Below are positions 45,942 to 54,943 of a DNA stretch of 64,000 nt, one piece after another. Where the stretch lies: the NCBI GenBank assembly GCA_947258795.1, contig CAMYJU010000006.1, forward strand, positions 86,333 to 150,332, in the 5' to 3' direction. Below the pieces are notes generated by a model, which was not told where the DNA came from, did no database searches, and was given only the letters and a program-made list of their open reading frames with translations. The stretch's first letter is position 1, and every line of letters begins with the position of its first letter. The stretch is from an uncultured Gammaproteobacteria bacterium (lineage in GTDB: Bacteria > Pseudomonadota > Gammaproteobacteria > DRJJ01). The position numbers and the translations under genes were made by a program.

Positions 45942-46244
45942 CTACTCCGCAGCGATAATCACCTCATGCATTTCCAGCTTACCCTCTCCGGCAAATGCTT
46001 CCTTTGGCATTGGGTTGCTGTGCGCAAGCTTGAAATCCTCACTGCCTACCCAGGCCTCAAAGGAAGCTTTGTCCTGCCATGTGGTTAACACGACATAAGG
46101 CGAATTGTCACTTTCAGGCTTGAGGATTTGCATACGCACAAAGCCCGGCTGTTTGTCGATCTGACCTGTACGTTGTCGAAAACGCTCTTCAAAGGCATCT
46201 TCCCAGCCTGATGCGACAGGGACTCGATTGGCGACAATAAACAT
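45942..46244 (-). CDS. antibiotic-biosynthesis-monooxygenase (ABM) domain protein
   Basis: 100-residue ferredoxin-fold dimer of the ABM/IsdG superfamily. N-terminal strand MFIVANRVPV and the segment GWEDAFEERFRQRTGQID lead to PGFVRMQILKPES and a WQDKASFEAWVGSEDF helix with the family's catalytic-pocket aromatic residues. Members include haem-degrading IsdG-type enzymes and quinol monooxygenases; the asparagine at NRVPV fits the haem-degrading group. GGAG upstream of the ATG. Confidence 0.8.
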   Translation of the reverse strand: MFIVANRVPVASGWEDAFEERFRQRTGQIDKQPGFVRMQILKPESDNSPYVVLTTWQDKASFEAWVGSEDFKLAHSNPMPKEAFAGEGKLEMHEVIIAAE

Positions 46245-46319
46245 GATTACTGCTCCGTTATTCTATCTATTCTAGTAATATTCTTATACTCTGGATTACC
46301 TGAAGTTTCCAAATTTATG

Positions 46320-46646
46320 TTATGCCTGCCAAACACCAAAGCCCTGCTCCTGTAGCCCAATGGCCAGCTCAACCTCCATTTCCTGAGCCGCTTCATAAGG
46401 CATCGGGTTATACACCTCATACAGCTCTGGCATCAAACGCAAACCATATTCCCTAACATACCGGTTCGACTGGATGCCGGCCTTGTGCTTGTCAAAGCGG
46501 ACATCGGGGTCCAGACCGGTCATACCCACATAGACACAAGGCTTGCCATATTCGTAGTCCGGATTACAACGCTTGAATTTGGGTTCATAGAGGACATCCT
46601 TCGAGAGCTCAATAACGTAGACATTGTGATGGTGACGCCGGCTCAT
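46320..46646 (-). CDS. GIY-YIG-like small protein
   Basis: 108-residue protein with a GIY-YIG nuclease core: VYVIEL for the first strand, CVYVGMTG for the YIG strand, then an arginine in DPDVRFDKHKAG and a glutamate in AAQEMEVELAI. Stand-alone proteins of this type are widespread and mostly uncharacterised. No ribosome-binding site is seen, but the family match supports the frame. A palindromic repeat lies 41 bp upstream. Confidence 0.75.
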   Translation of the reverse strand: MSRRHHHNVYVIELSKDVLYEPKFKRCNPDYEYGKPCVYVGMTGLDPDVRFDKHKAGIQSNRYVREYGLRLMPELYEVYNPMPYEAAQEMEVELAIGLQEQGFGVWQA

Positions 46647-46686
46647 GATTTAAATTTAAATAATTTCTGCAACAACATCAATCATT

Positions 46687-46737
46687 GAGGTCTGAGAACA
46701 ATATTCTCTAATATTGGCAACAATTTCACTCTGACCC
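46687..46737. repeat. family A palindrome, copy 14
   Basis: GAGGTCTGAGAACAATATTC, AATATTGGCAAC, then CACTCTGACCC. Its reverse complement is very close to copy 11, so orientation differs. Confidence 0.75.
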
Positions 46738-46763
46738 TTATTATTCTGATAAAGGCAGATTTG

Positions 46764-46949
46764 CTACGAGTCACTCGATTCATCCATAACCACTTCCGCC
46801 TTACCCAATTTTATCGATTTATCCAGCAAGGCTTTATCAAAAAGAACAGTTTCATAGGTAGTGTGATTAAGCAGCTTCCATTTATCTCCTGCATCCTCAA
46901 TAACCTCCATCAACATACCGCTGATAATATATTTGCTGTTCATTTTCAT
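46764..46949 (-). CDS. small hypothetical protein
   Basis: 61-residue protein, mixed alpha/beta, ending in an acidic Ser/Asp tail. Contains EVIEDAGDKWKLLNHTTYET. Family not recognised. No strong ribosome-binding site; support is limited to a full open frame and a sequence that looks like a folded protein. Ends 26 bp from a palindromic repeat. Confidence 0.45.
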   Translation of the reverse strand: MKMNSKYIISGMLMEVIEDAGDKWKLLNHTTYETVLFDKALLDKSIKLGKAEVVMDESSDS

Positions 46950-46976
46950 TGTGGGTTACCAGAATTTCCAATTTTA

Positions 46977-47022
46977 GAGGGTCGGTGACAAATCTTAATC
47001 ATCCTCATTTCTCACCGACCTC
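46977..47022. repeat. family B palindrome, copy 1
   Basis: GAGGGTCGGTGA pairs with TCTCACCGACCTC around AATCTTAATCATCCTC; lies just after the antiporter stop. A second direct copy is at 48627-48670. Confidence 0.7.
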
Positions 47023-47035
47023 TTTTATTTACGAC

Positions 47036-48595
47036 TCAAGCTTTATCGGCGCTGGACAGGTGTTCCAGAGTGTTCTGTGCGAAGCCGGTGCCCACATCAG
47101 TGTAATAATTATGAATAATATCGGCCCCGGCATGTTTGAGCGGCTCGTATTCTTCTTCAAAGACAATTGCCGCGGATATGGTGCCGGTAAAACCCAGTTT
47201 GCGTAACTGGCGTGTGGCCAGCACCTTGGCCTCCAGCTCCGGCATGGCCAACAAAATGGTATGCACGCCTTCCAGCTTGAGGTGTGACCAGAAACCGGGG
47301 TCTTCGGCATCGGCATACAATACCCGCCGGCCCTGGCTTAGATGCAGCTCAACCCTGACAGGGTCAGAGTCCAGGCCAATCACACGGTGCTGGTGACTGC
47401 AAAATACATCATAGGCACCCGTGCCCACGCGCCCCATGCCCATCACGATGACATGGGAATGACCAATATTGATAGGCTCATCATCCGGATGACGTTTGCT
47501 GGTTTCGAAACGTTGCAAAAAGTGTTCAAGCCACTCATAAATTTCGTGTGAATGACGATTCAGCGGCGCACTGATCGCAAACGATATCGCCACCGCCACC
47601 GCCAGCAACACCATCCATTCCGAAGCAAACCAGCCCTGCTTCACTCCCATATTCGCGACAATCAGGCCAAACTCACTGTACGTGGCCAGGCTTAACCCGG
47701 CGAGAAACGCACTGCGCGCGCGTAATCGGAACAGCAACAAGATAAAGAAAAACAGGATCGCCTTGATGGGCAACAAGGCATTAATCAACAGGGCCTGCTG
47801 CAGGATGGCAAAGTCCGGACGACCCAGCAAACCGATTTGCAGGAAAAAGCCAACCAGCAGCACCTCTTTCAGACTCCAGATGGAATTGGATAACTCTGTC
47901 GCGCGCCTGTGACTGGCCAGCATGACGCCGAGTAACAGGGCACCCAGCTCGGAACTCAAACCAAAGTACTCAAAACTGGCTCCGCCGACCACCAGCGCTA
48001 GCACCAGGCCATACAATACCACCAGCTCACCATGGCCCGTGTTGTCGAGTAAGCGGAATAACAACGGTCGCAGGAAAAGCAGCCCCAGCAGGACAACCGC
48101 CCACGGCGACGGAGTGATGCCGCTGCCCGCGCTCAATACCGCCACGGCCACGAGATCCTGCACGATCAGGATGCCAATCGCCACCCGGCCATGAAAGGCA
48201 CTCAATTCGCGCTTACTTTCCAGCACCTTAGCGGCCACCACGGTACTGGAAAATGCCAGGGCAATGGCTGCAATCAGCGCCAGCATAGGCTCCAGGTCGA
48301 TGACGGTCACCATGATTAGGTACATCAGCCCCACGATGATGCCCATGTGCAGCAGGGAACCGGCAAGAATCTCCGGGCGCAACAGGGTGCGCAGTCGCAG
48401 CTTGAGCCCCACGCTGAATAGCAGCATCAGTACCCCGGCGTGGGCAACCTCCTTGAGAATGGCATTACTCTCATACCCCAGCGAACTCAGGGTAAACCCG
48501 GCGACCAGGTAACCAATCAACGGCGGCAAACCGACCTGGCGCACCAGCAACCCCAATACAAAAGCAAAACTCAGCCAGATACCTGCTGTAAACAT
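47036..48595 (-). CDS. CPA2 cation:proton antiporter with TrkA-N domain, copy 2
   Basis: 519-residue paralogue of the antiporter at 14362-15957. Same layout: about 11-12 helices, FSSTVVAAKVLESKRE core motif, HGRVAIGILIVQDLVAV, and a TrkA-N Rossmann domain with GMGRVGTGAYDVF at about residue 390. The two proteins differ enough to be old duplicates rather than recent copies. The gene is flanked on both sides by direct copies of a second short palindrome, suggesting arrival as a cassette. Role in K+/Na+ and pH homeostasis is inferred from the family. Confidence 0.9.
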   Translation of the reverse strand: MFTAGIWLSFAFVLGLLVRQVGLPPLIGYLVAGFTLSSLGYESNAILKEVAHAGVLMLLFSVGLKLRLRTLLRPEILAGSLLHMGIIVGLMYLIMVTVIDLEPMLALIAAIALAFSSTVVAAKVLESKRELSAFHGRVAIGILIVQDLVAVAVLSAGSGITPSPWAVVLLGLLFLRPLLFRLLDNTGHGELVVLYGLVLALVVGGASFEYFGLSSELGALLLGVMLASHRRATELSNSIWSLKEVLLVGFFLQIGLLGRPDFAILQQALLINALLPIKAILFFFILLLFRLRARSAFLAGLSLATYSEFGLIVANMGVKQGWFASEWMVLLAVAVAISFAISAPLNRHSHEIYEWLEHFLQRFETSKRHPDDEPINIGHSHVIVMGMGRVGTGAYDVFCSHQHRVIGLDSDPVRVELHLSQGRRVLYADAEDPGFWSHLKLEGVHTILLAMPELEAKVLATRQLRKLGFTGTISAAIVFEEEYEPLKHAGADIIHNYYTDVGTGFAQNTLEHLSSADKA

Positions 48596-48626
48596 GTCTC
48601 AACCACCTGTTTAATATGAATTTAAT

Positions 48627-48670
48627 GGGTTGGTGACGAATCTAGATCATGCTCATTTGTCACCTACACC
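48627..48670. repeat. family B palindrome, copy 2
   Basis: GGGTTGGTGACGAATC, ATCATGCTCATTTG, then TCACCTACACC; same orientation as copy 1, 31 bp before the antiporter start. Confidence 0.65.
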
Positions 48671-48750
48671 ATTTATTTTTTTCTCTGATCATATTATATG
48701 ATCACAGACGACTGTTTAGTCTGCAATAGTCGTAACATTGACCTCGACTG

Positions 48751-48889
48751 TCAATATGGGTTACGAGTTTCGTGTTCCAACGAAGCACCGGGAACCGGCG
48801 GTACAGCTTCATGGTGACGGTGCATCGCCACCGCAATATGATTACCGCTGACCAGCAGACCGCTGGATGGGTCAAAAATCAGAAAATCA
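48751..48889 (-). pseudogene. C-terminal fragment of an unrecognised gene cut by a repeat
   Basis: On the minus strand, 45 good codons run from the edge of a palindromic repeat to a TGA at 48751: LIFDPSSGLLVSGNHIA, then AVAMHRHHEAVPPVPGASLE. There is no start codon, and the upstream side is repeat. Protein-like composition and codon use suggest the end of a lost gene. Family not recognised. Confidence 0.5.
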
Positions 48890-48939
48890 GGATCAGGGAG
48901 CAATTATTGCTTATATTAGTTAATATTGCTCTCTGACCA
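48890..48939. repeat. family A palindrome, copy 15
   Basis: GGATCAGGGAGCAATTATTG, TATATTAG, then GCTCTCTGACC; between a gene fragment and the TorD-like gene. Confidence 0.75.
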
Positions 48940-48953
48940 CTATTTTTAAATAT

Positions 48954-49628
48954 TTGGACACCCCAGAACAATTGGATAACCGTACCAGACACAACGAAGC
49001 CATTGCGTTTCTGTATGACGCATTCTCCATGGCCTTTTCCTATCCTGGACATGAACTCTTCGCTTCCTTTGTTAACGGGAGTTTTGTCAGGGAAACCGAG
49101 CAATGCATCGACGCATTGATCGACCCAGACCCGCTCTCGAGGGCGTTACAGGTATTTAAAAGGGCACTCGACTTACTGCCGCCTGATTTAACAAGCGAAC
49201 AATTGGAAAGCGACTATATTGCGCTGTTCGAACTCAACAAAGCGCAAACCCCGCTGTACCTCTATGCCCATCTCTACAGTGATAACGACCCGAATCCGGT
49301 CGCTGTGTATCAACACCTGATCGATATCTATCAAAGTACCGGCATCGAGCCCAGGAACGGGGAAGGTGTGGAAAAACCCGATCATCTTTCGGTGCAGCTT
49401 GAGTTCCAGGCGTATCTTTACCGGTTACTTGTGCAGTCGCTGCGCGGCGAAACGAATCAGACACCGGAAGCGATCGAGGCTACTATCAACAGTTTCCGCA
49501 AGGAACTGGCCTGGGTGCACAAATGGCTTGTTGCGTTCGAACAGCGAGGTGGCCATCCCCTGTACGCACCGTTGGGCAGAGTTCTGTGGGTGCTACTGGA
49601 TACCTCAACACCCGCGACTGCGATTTGA
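48954..49628 (+). CDS. TorD/DmsD-family molybdoenzyme chaperone
   Basis: 224-residue cytosolic chaperone of the TorD family (all-helical), which holds Tat-exported molybdoenzymes until the cofactor is inserted. Conserved region: ESDYIALFELNKAQTPLYLYAHLY and EKPDHLSVQLEFQAYL. The only long-frame start is TTG at 48954 with no ribosome-binding site, 14 bp after a repeat; the native start may have been altered. It is convergent with the Mo-oxidoreductase operon, to whose catalytic subunit (Tat signal) it very likely belongs. Confidence 0.85.
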   Translation: MDTPEQLDNRTRHNEAIAFLYDAFSMAFSYPGHELFASFVNGSFVRETEQCIDALIDPDPLSRALQVFKRALDLLPPDLTSEQLESDYIALFELNKAQTPLYLYAHLYSDNDPNPVAVYQHLIDIYQSTGIEPRNGEGVEKPDHLSVQLEFQAYLYRLLVQSLRGETNQTPEAIEATINSFRKELAWVHKWLVAFEQRGGHPLYAPLGRVLWVLLDTSTPATAI

Positions 49629-49639
49629 CACCCGCACAG

Positions 49640-50908
49640 CTAAAGCACGGTAAACTTTTCGGTTGCCTCGTTATAGCGAACCAGTAGATACCAGAGCAAC
49701 AGCACTGCAAAACTCAACAGATATAACCAGCCCCAGCCACCAAAGACTTCGGGTAGAAACACCTGTTGACCCACCTTACTGACTTCCACCAGGTCTAGCG
49801 ACATTTCCCGGGTCAGCAGATCCCAGCGTTTAACCACGGCACTGAACAGCGAACCGGTCCAGGAAAAGAAAAATACCGCGACCCAAAGCTTGATATGCCC
49901 TTCCCCCATTCGCCACAGGGATCCAGAAGCACAGCCACCTGCAAACACCATACCGATGCCAAAGATGAATCCGCCCAACAGTGATCCTATCCAGAAGGTC
50001 GCCGGTATGGCAAGATAGGGGTCAACCGTTTCCTTTTGTAACAAGACAGAAGTGACCGGTATACCCAGCGCCAAGGCCAGTATCATCGCCTTGGTCATGG
50101 TGCCTTCACCGGTCATAAAAGGCTCACGGAATACCCTCGAAAAACAAAAGCGGGAACGATGCAACACGAAACCCAGCGCAAATCCCGCCAGAATGATAAT
50201 ACCGCGGTTAACCAGTTTCTGGTTGTCGGAACCGAACCAGAACACCGCCCAGGTGAAAACCAGTATCAGAACGAACAAACCCAGCAAGGGATAGTAACGC
50301 CGGTACGGACTGTCAGCGGAAACAACCGGTGGTGCGGTCCCCCAGCTGATGTTTTCCATCACCCACAGCAACGCTTTCAGGCCGAGAAATGCGCCGGCCA
50401 GCAGGCCGGCCCACATCGCCCAGCCTGCGGGAGAAGCAAAAGTGAGGGGGGTGAAAAATCCACCTGTTGTGCAACCTCCCGCCAGGGATGCACCAACGCC
50501 CATGAGCATCCCGCCCAGCGCGCCCGTTAGTAGTTCCAGTTTCGGGGGACGATTGATACGAAACTGCCGCGCCAGTAACGCCGCACAGAATGCACCGATC
50601 ACCAGGGTGATATCCATCAGCGATATCCGATGCAACAAGGGACTGTCGAGTTCAGTCTTGATCCCGAGCACCGGCCCCAGACCGATCAGATTGTTGAACC
50701 AGTCACCCCACAGCTTAAGGCCACCGAAGACACCCCAAAACAAACCACTGGCGACCAGTACAGCGCTAATCACCACCAGCAGGATGGCGCCCAGGTAGGG
50801 CGACCACTCGCGAACGAATACAGCTTCATAGTCCTCGCGCACCCCGGCCAGCCATCTGAGGGAAGCGATTGCTCTGATGCCGCGGTCTCCAATTGTTGAT
50901 TTACTCAT
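49640..50908 (-). CDS. YeeE/YedE-family thiosulfate permease (TsuA-like)
   Basis: 422-residue inner-membrane transporter of the YeeE/YedE family. It has about nine to twelve helices and the family's paired GGCxxG motifs, GGCTTGG and GGCASGS, whose cysteines are needed for thiosulfate passage in the characterised homologue. AGGAGGGC precedes the ATG. It is the last gene of the oxidoreductase operon, 29 bp after the NrfD gene. Import of thiosulfate (or release of a sulfur product) would connect the periplasmic enzyme with cytoplasmic sulfur metabolism. Confidence 0.9.
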   Translation of the reverse strand: MSKSTIGDRGIRAIASLRWLAGVREDYEAVFVREWSPYLGAILLVVISAVLVASGLFWGVFGGLKLWGDWFNNLIGLGPVLGIKTELDSPLLHRISLMDITLVIGAFCAALLARQFRINRPPKLELLTGALGGMLMGVGASLAGGCTTGGFFTPLTFASPAGWAMWAGLLAGAFLGLKALLWVMENISWGTAPPVVSADSPYRRYYPLLGLFVLILVFTWAVFWFGSDNQKLVNRGIIILAGFALGFVLHRSRFCFSRVFREPFMTGEGTMTKAMILALALGIPVTSVLLQKETVDPYLAIPATFWIGSLLGGFIFGIGMVFAGGCASGSLWRMGEGHIKLWVAVFFFSWTGSLFSAVVKRWDLLTREMSLDLVEVSKVGQQVFLPEVFGGWGWLYLLSFAVLLLWYLLVRYNEATEKFTVL

Positions 50909-50937
50909 ATTCTTGCCCTCCTGTAGAAGGCCGCAAA

Positions 50938-51891
50938 CTACAGTCCGATGGGATGGGTGATCTGACCGGCAATCACCACCACATAGCGCAGCATAAAACC
51001 ACCGACAAGTACCACTACGGGCACCAGAATCTCGATTACCCGGTGACTCCTGTAGGCTCTGTGATACACGATACTCGGCACCAGGATGGCGAGTTCTATG
51101 ATTCCCGGCACCAGCAGGCCCAGGACAACCACCCAGAACCAGAACAATACCGAAAGTTCACCACCCGCCAGTATCACCGTTGCAGCTTCACGCACACTGC
51201 CGATGGTGAGGTGGGCGTACATCAGGAACAGGAAAATAGCCAGCAACTCGAGTCCGATCAGAAGTGTGTCGGTCGCCGACAGGATATACCCGCTTTCATG
51301 ATAGTGAGCTTCAGCCTGTGCTGAAGCGTGTTTCCGATGTAACAGCGCGCGCACCAGAATAATGGATGCGACGCCGGTGGAGAGTGCGGAAAGGAAGAAT
51401 AGCATAGCCAGCACCGGTGAGTTCCAGAACGGCCGAGCCGGCATCGCACCCAACAGGACGCCGGTATAGATGGCAACACCGATACCAAGTGGAATCCCTA
51501 CCCAGGCCGCCAGGCGCCGTAATCCATCCTGTTTGTCGCCCGGGCACGCATCCTTGGACAGAAACGTAAACGCATACAGCACACTGATTCCCAGGAAGAT
51601 TGTCAGCAACCAGGTGCCTATCGACATGGGCGAAAGGTTGATCACCGTGTATAGATTCAAGAAACGGAACCAGTGACCGGCCTGAAAGGAGCCCAGTTCA
51701 AAGACCAGCAAAGCACTGCCCAATGCGACCGGTATCGGTGCTATAAAAGCGCCATAACGGGCGATCGAAAAATACTTGCCGGATTGCCCGCCGCGCAACA
51801 GCACGGAGGCACTGGTCGTCAAAGCACCGGCACCCAGACCCGCCATGAACAGGTAGGCAATCACCGGCATACCCCATGTTAGTTCGTGCAT
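50938..51891 (-). CDS. NrfD/PsrC-type quinone-linked membrane subunit
   Basis: 317-residue membrane subunit of the NrfD/PsrC family with about eight helices; it exchanges electrons between the quinone pool and the ferredoxin subunit. N-terminus HELTWGMPVIAYLFMAGLGAG is typical. AAGGAGG precedes the ATG, 3 bp after the ferredoxin stop. Order catalytic-ferredoxin-NrfD equals that of polysulfide, thiosulfate, tetrathionate and arsenate reductases of the DMSO reductase family. Confidence 0.92.
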   Translation of the reverse strand: MHELTWGMPVIAYLFMAGLGAGALTTSASVLLRGGQSGKYFSIARYGAFIAPIPVALGSALLVFELGSFQAGHWFRFLNLYTVINLSPMSIGTWLLTIFLGISVLYAFTFLSKDACPGDKQDGLRRLAAWVGIPLGIGVAIYTGVLLGAMPARPFWNSPVLAMLFFLSALSTGVASIILVRALLHRKHASAQAEAHYHESGYILSATDTLLIGLELLAIFLFLMYAHLTIGSVREAATVILAGGELSVLFWFWVVVLGLLVPGIIELAILVPSIVYHRAYRSHRVIEILVPVVVLVGGFMLRYVVVIAGQITHPIGL

Positions 51892-51894
51892 GGC

Positions 51895-52644
51895 TTACCT
51901 CCTTATGTTTTCGTCGCGGTGTGTGGTTACACGGATATACTGCCTGGGGAAGCGGATATCATGCTCATCCGCATAATCAAGCCCGATATAGAACACGTTC
52001 GGCAGCGTACCCATACCTGGGCGGAGCACACTCACCGCATTACTGGCAACCATGCGCGAAATCGTGCTATCGGGATCATTGAGATCACCGAAGATTCGCG
52101 CCCTGTTGAAACAGGTTGCCACGCAGGCCGGCTCCTTGCCCTGTTCGAGACGGTCCAGGCAGAAATCGCACTTGTCCACTGCACCTGTTTCCGGATTCAG
52201 AAAACGTGCGTCATAGGGACAGGCGTGAATGCAATACTTGCAACCGATACAGACATCCGCGTCAACAGTGATGATTCCGTCATCGCGGATATGGGTCGCA
52301 TTGGTCGGACAGACCGATACACACTGCGGGTCTGAACACTGGTTACACAAACGTGGCAGAAAGTGCAGGGTTGCATTCGGGAAGGTACCTTTCTCTGTAT
52401 ATTCGACCCAGGAACGATGTTTGCCTTCCGGCACATTGTTTTCACTACGACAAGACACGCTACAGGCATGACATCCCACGCAGCGCCGCGTATCGATCAG
52501 CATGCCATAGCGCTTCTTGGGCTCGGTAATCGCGGCAACCGCCTGCACTGGTGTTGCCGAGGCGCCGACGGCCGCTGCCGCAGCACCGACACCCTTGAGA
52601 AAGCCCCGGCGGGATTGTTGGGTGGTCTTCAGTTTTTTGCTCAT
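51895..52644 (-). CDS. Tat-exported 4x[4Fe-4S] ferredoxin subunit
   Basis: About 249-residue electron-transfer subunit (PsrB/TtrB-like). Start chosen at MSKKLKTTQQ because GGGAGG lies upstream and a twin-arginine signal (QSRRGFLKG) follows; an extra 24 codons upstream have no site. Four ferredoxin cysteine clusters: CVGCHACSVSC, CNQCSDPQCVSVCP, CIGCKYCIHACP and CDFC...CVATC. A Tat signal on this subunit is unlike Wolinella PsrB and resembles tetrathionate reductase TtrB. It links the molybdenum subunit to NrfD. Confidence 0.93.
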   Translation of the reverse strand: MSKKLKTTQQSRRGFLKGVGAAAAAVGASATPVQAVAAITEPKKRYGMLIDTRRCVGCHACSVSCRSENNVPEGKHRSWVEYTEKGTFPNATLHFLPRLCNQCSDPQCVSVCPTNATHIRDDGIITVDADVCIGCKYCIHACPYDARFLNPETGAVDKCDFCLDRLEQGKEPACVATCFNRARIFGDLNDPDSTISRMVASNAVSVLRPGMGTLPNVFYIGLDYADEHDIRFPRQYIRVTTHRDENIRR

Positions 52645-52657
52645 CGCCGTTACCTCC

Positions 52658-54895
52658 CTAGACCTTTGTGATATCGACCCAGGTCTCGTGCAAGGCCTGA
52701 TTGTTGGTAATGACATCGGCTTTGCTCTCCATCAACACCTGGTCTGCGCCGCCCTTGCCATAAAGCGTGGTCTGACCAGCCGAGTTGGTACCGAATCCGT
52801 GACAGATAAACACCGTATCCGGCCGGATACGAGGCGTCACGTATGCCTTAATTTTCACTTTACCGACCCGGCTGCGAACCATGACGTAGCCACCATCCTT
52901 GATACCCTTTTCACGCGCCACGTCGGGGTTGATCCAGATATCGTTTTCGGGATGAATCGCGTTTAACCAGCGATTGTTCTGGTTGGCCGAATGGGTGAAC
53001 CAGGCATAGCGCCCGGTTACCAGACGCTGTCTGCCGGCCTCCTCCGCAGGCGGCTCATAGACTGGCATGGGATCATAGCCGTTACGGCGGAAGCGCTCTG
53101 ACACGAATTCAATCTTGCCCGATGGTGTCCTGAAATCTTTTTCACCGCGGCGGTATGCACCCAGTTTCCACTTCTGCTGGCCCGGCATCCAGATACCCTG
53201 CCTGGCAAGGGTTTTGCGATCAATGGGCAAGGGTGCCAGCTGCTTGTCGACATAGTCTTCCATGGTGAAATCAAAGACCTTCGACATGGGCGGATCGAAT
53301 GTCCGCCGTTTGTCCATCGCGGCAGCGATACCCTTAATGATATCCAGAATCGTCCTGGCCTCTCCCTGTGGTTTGACCACGGGCTGACGGATACTGATGA
53401 ATTTGACTTTTCCCCCCGTTGTCCAGATGGGATCAAGCCGTTCGAGGTAAGTGGTTTCCGGCAATATGATGTCCGCCATCCACGCGGTCTGTGATGGTTG
53501 CACGTCAATGGAGCAGATGAAATCCATTTTCTCCATCATTTTCAGCGTCCTGTTGCCGTCAACTACCGCTGCCAGCGGATTTTGCTTGTAGATCATCCAA
53601 CCGCGAACCGGGTATTTACCCGTTTCATCGATAATGGCATCACGGCGCATGACATAGCCGCCATCGTCATGGGCAGCCAGCGGGAACGGTCCTTCGTCAA
53701 AACCATCCACACAGGGCGCAACATCAAAGGGCGCCATCTCCCAATCAAACTCGCCCAGCTTGACCTTGCCAGCATTGACGAAATTGCCGCCACGCACGTC
53801 GAAAGCACCGAGTAGTGCCATCAACATTGGCAGAGTGCGGCGAAATTGTGTGTCATTGGTGTACCAGGAACTGCGCCGGCCCGGGAACACGACAACTGCC
53901 GGAGCGGCCACTGCCATTTCGCGCGCCATCTCGACAATGGTACGTGCGGGAATATCCGTTTCCTTCTCTGCCCATTCAGGCGAGTACTGCGCCACGTGTT
54001 CCTTGAGGGCATCAAAGCCCACTGTGAGCTTGTCTACGAAATCCTTGTCGTAAAGATCTTCCTTGATGAGTACATGCATGAGGGCCAGGGTGAGTGCCAT
54101 ATCGGTACGTGGCTTGATCGGCACCCAGGTTCCCTTCGCGGCAGTCACCGTCATACGCGGATCGACGACCACCAGCTTGGCGCCGTTTTCTATCCCGCTG
54201 ATCAGATCACGGTTATACGGCAATTCGAATGACTCGAGCCGGTTGGCACCGAACATAATGATGTACTTGGCATTAGCCAGATCAGAATCGGGCACGCCAC
54301 CCATGGTGCCGAAATAGCCGACATTACGCGATGCCAGACACAGGGTAGCGTGGCGGGCAAAGTTCGGGGTGCCCAGGAATACGCCGAGTTTCAGGAAAAA
54401 TATTTCGGTCAGATCGGTGCTGGAAGACCACAGTAGGCCTTCTGGCCCGTATTTATCCATGATTTTGTCAAGATTGTCGGCGACATATTCATAAGCCTCT
54501 TCCCAGGAGGCACGCCGCCACTTTCCCTCACCACGCGCACCGGCACGGATCAGCGGATACTTGATACGGTCGGGATCGTAAAGCGTCATGATCCCGGCCT
54601 GTCCCTTTGCACAGGTTCCACCGAGCGTTTTCGGGTTATGGTAATCACCGTCTATCTTCTCCAGCACCCCGTTAACGACATGGCACTGGATACCGCAACG
54701 ATTGACACACATATTGCAGGTGGAAGGTATGACTTCGCCCCTGGACCAGGACCCTGGTTTGTCGTTGTTCTTGCCGATCGCCTTGAAGGAACGCAACTGC
54801 AGTGCAGCCCCTGTTCCCATCGCCGCACAGAGCCCGAGAAATCCGCGTCGACTGATGCCAGCTTGCCGATCCGCTTTTACCGCTTCTGCTTTCAT
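52658..54895 (-). CDS. molybdopterin oxidoreductase, catalytic subunit (PsrA/PhsA/TtrA-like)
   Basis: 745-residue DMSO-reductase-family enzyme. Start chosen at MKAEAVKADRQ, with CGGAGA upstream; a GTG seven codons earlier is less likely. Twin-arginine signal ISRRGFLGL, then the [4Fe-4S] site CNMCVNRC...GTC (Cys60, 63, 67, 95). Cysteine at residue 186 in HATLC is at the molybdenum-ligand position, as in polysulfide/thiosulfate reductases. Molybdopterin-binding end near residue 620-740 (YAWFTHSANQNNRWLN). Substrate is a sulfur compound by context, not proven; the enzyme could run as oxidase or reductase. Confidence 0.92.
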   Translation of the reverse strand: MKAEAVKADRQAGISRRGFLGLCAAMGTGAALQLRSFKAIGKNNDKPGSWSRGEVIPSTCNMCVNRCGIQCHVVNGVLEKIDGDYHNPKTLGGTCAKGQAGIMTLYDPDRIKYPLIRAGARGEGKWRRASWEEAYEYVADNLDKIMDKYGPEGLLWSSSTDLTEIFFLKLGVFLGTPNFARHATLCLASRNVGYFGTMGGVPDSDLANAKYIIMFGANRLESFELPYNRDLISGIENGAKLVVVDPRMTVTAAKGTWVPIKPRTDMALTLALMHVLIKEDLYDKDFVDKLTVGFDALKEHVAQYSPEWAEKETDIPARTIVEMAREMAVAAPAVVVFPGRRSSWYTNDTQFRRTLPMLMALLGAFDVRGGNFVNAGKVKLGEFDWEMAPFDVAPCVDGFDEGPFPLAAHDDGGYVMRRDAIIDETGKYPVRGWMIYKQNPLAAVVDGNRTLKMMEKMDFICSIDVQPSQTAWMADIILPETTYLERLDPIWTTGGKVKFISIRQPVVKPQGEARTILDIIKGIAAAMDKRRTFDPPMSKVFDFTMEDYVDKQLAPLPIDRKTLARQGIWMPGQQKWKLGAYRRGEKDFRTPSGKIEFVSERFRRNGYDPMPVYEPPAEEAGRQRLVTGRYAWFTHSANQNNRWLNAIHPENDIWINPDVAREKGIKDGGYVMVRSRVGKVKIKAYVTPRIRPDTVFICHGFGTNSAGQTTLYGKGGADQVLMESKADVITNNQALHETWVDITKV

Positions 54896-54943
54896 GAGCA
54901 TTCTCCGTATATTCACCCATGAAGTGGTCGGAGAACACTTTTG

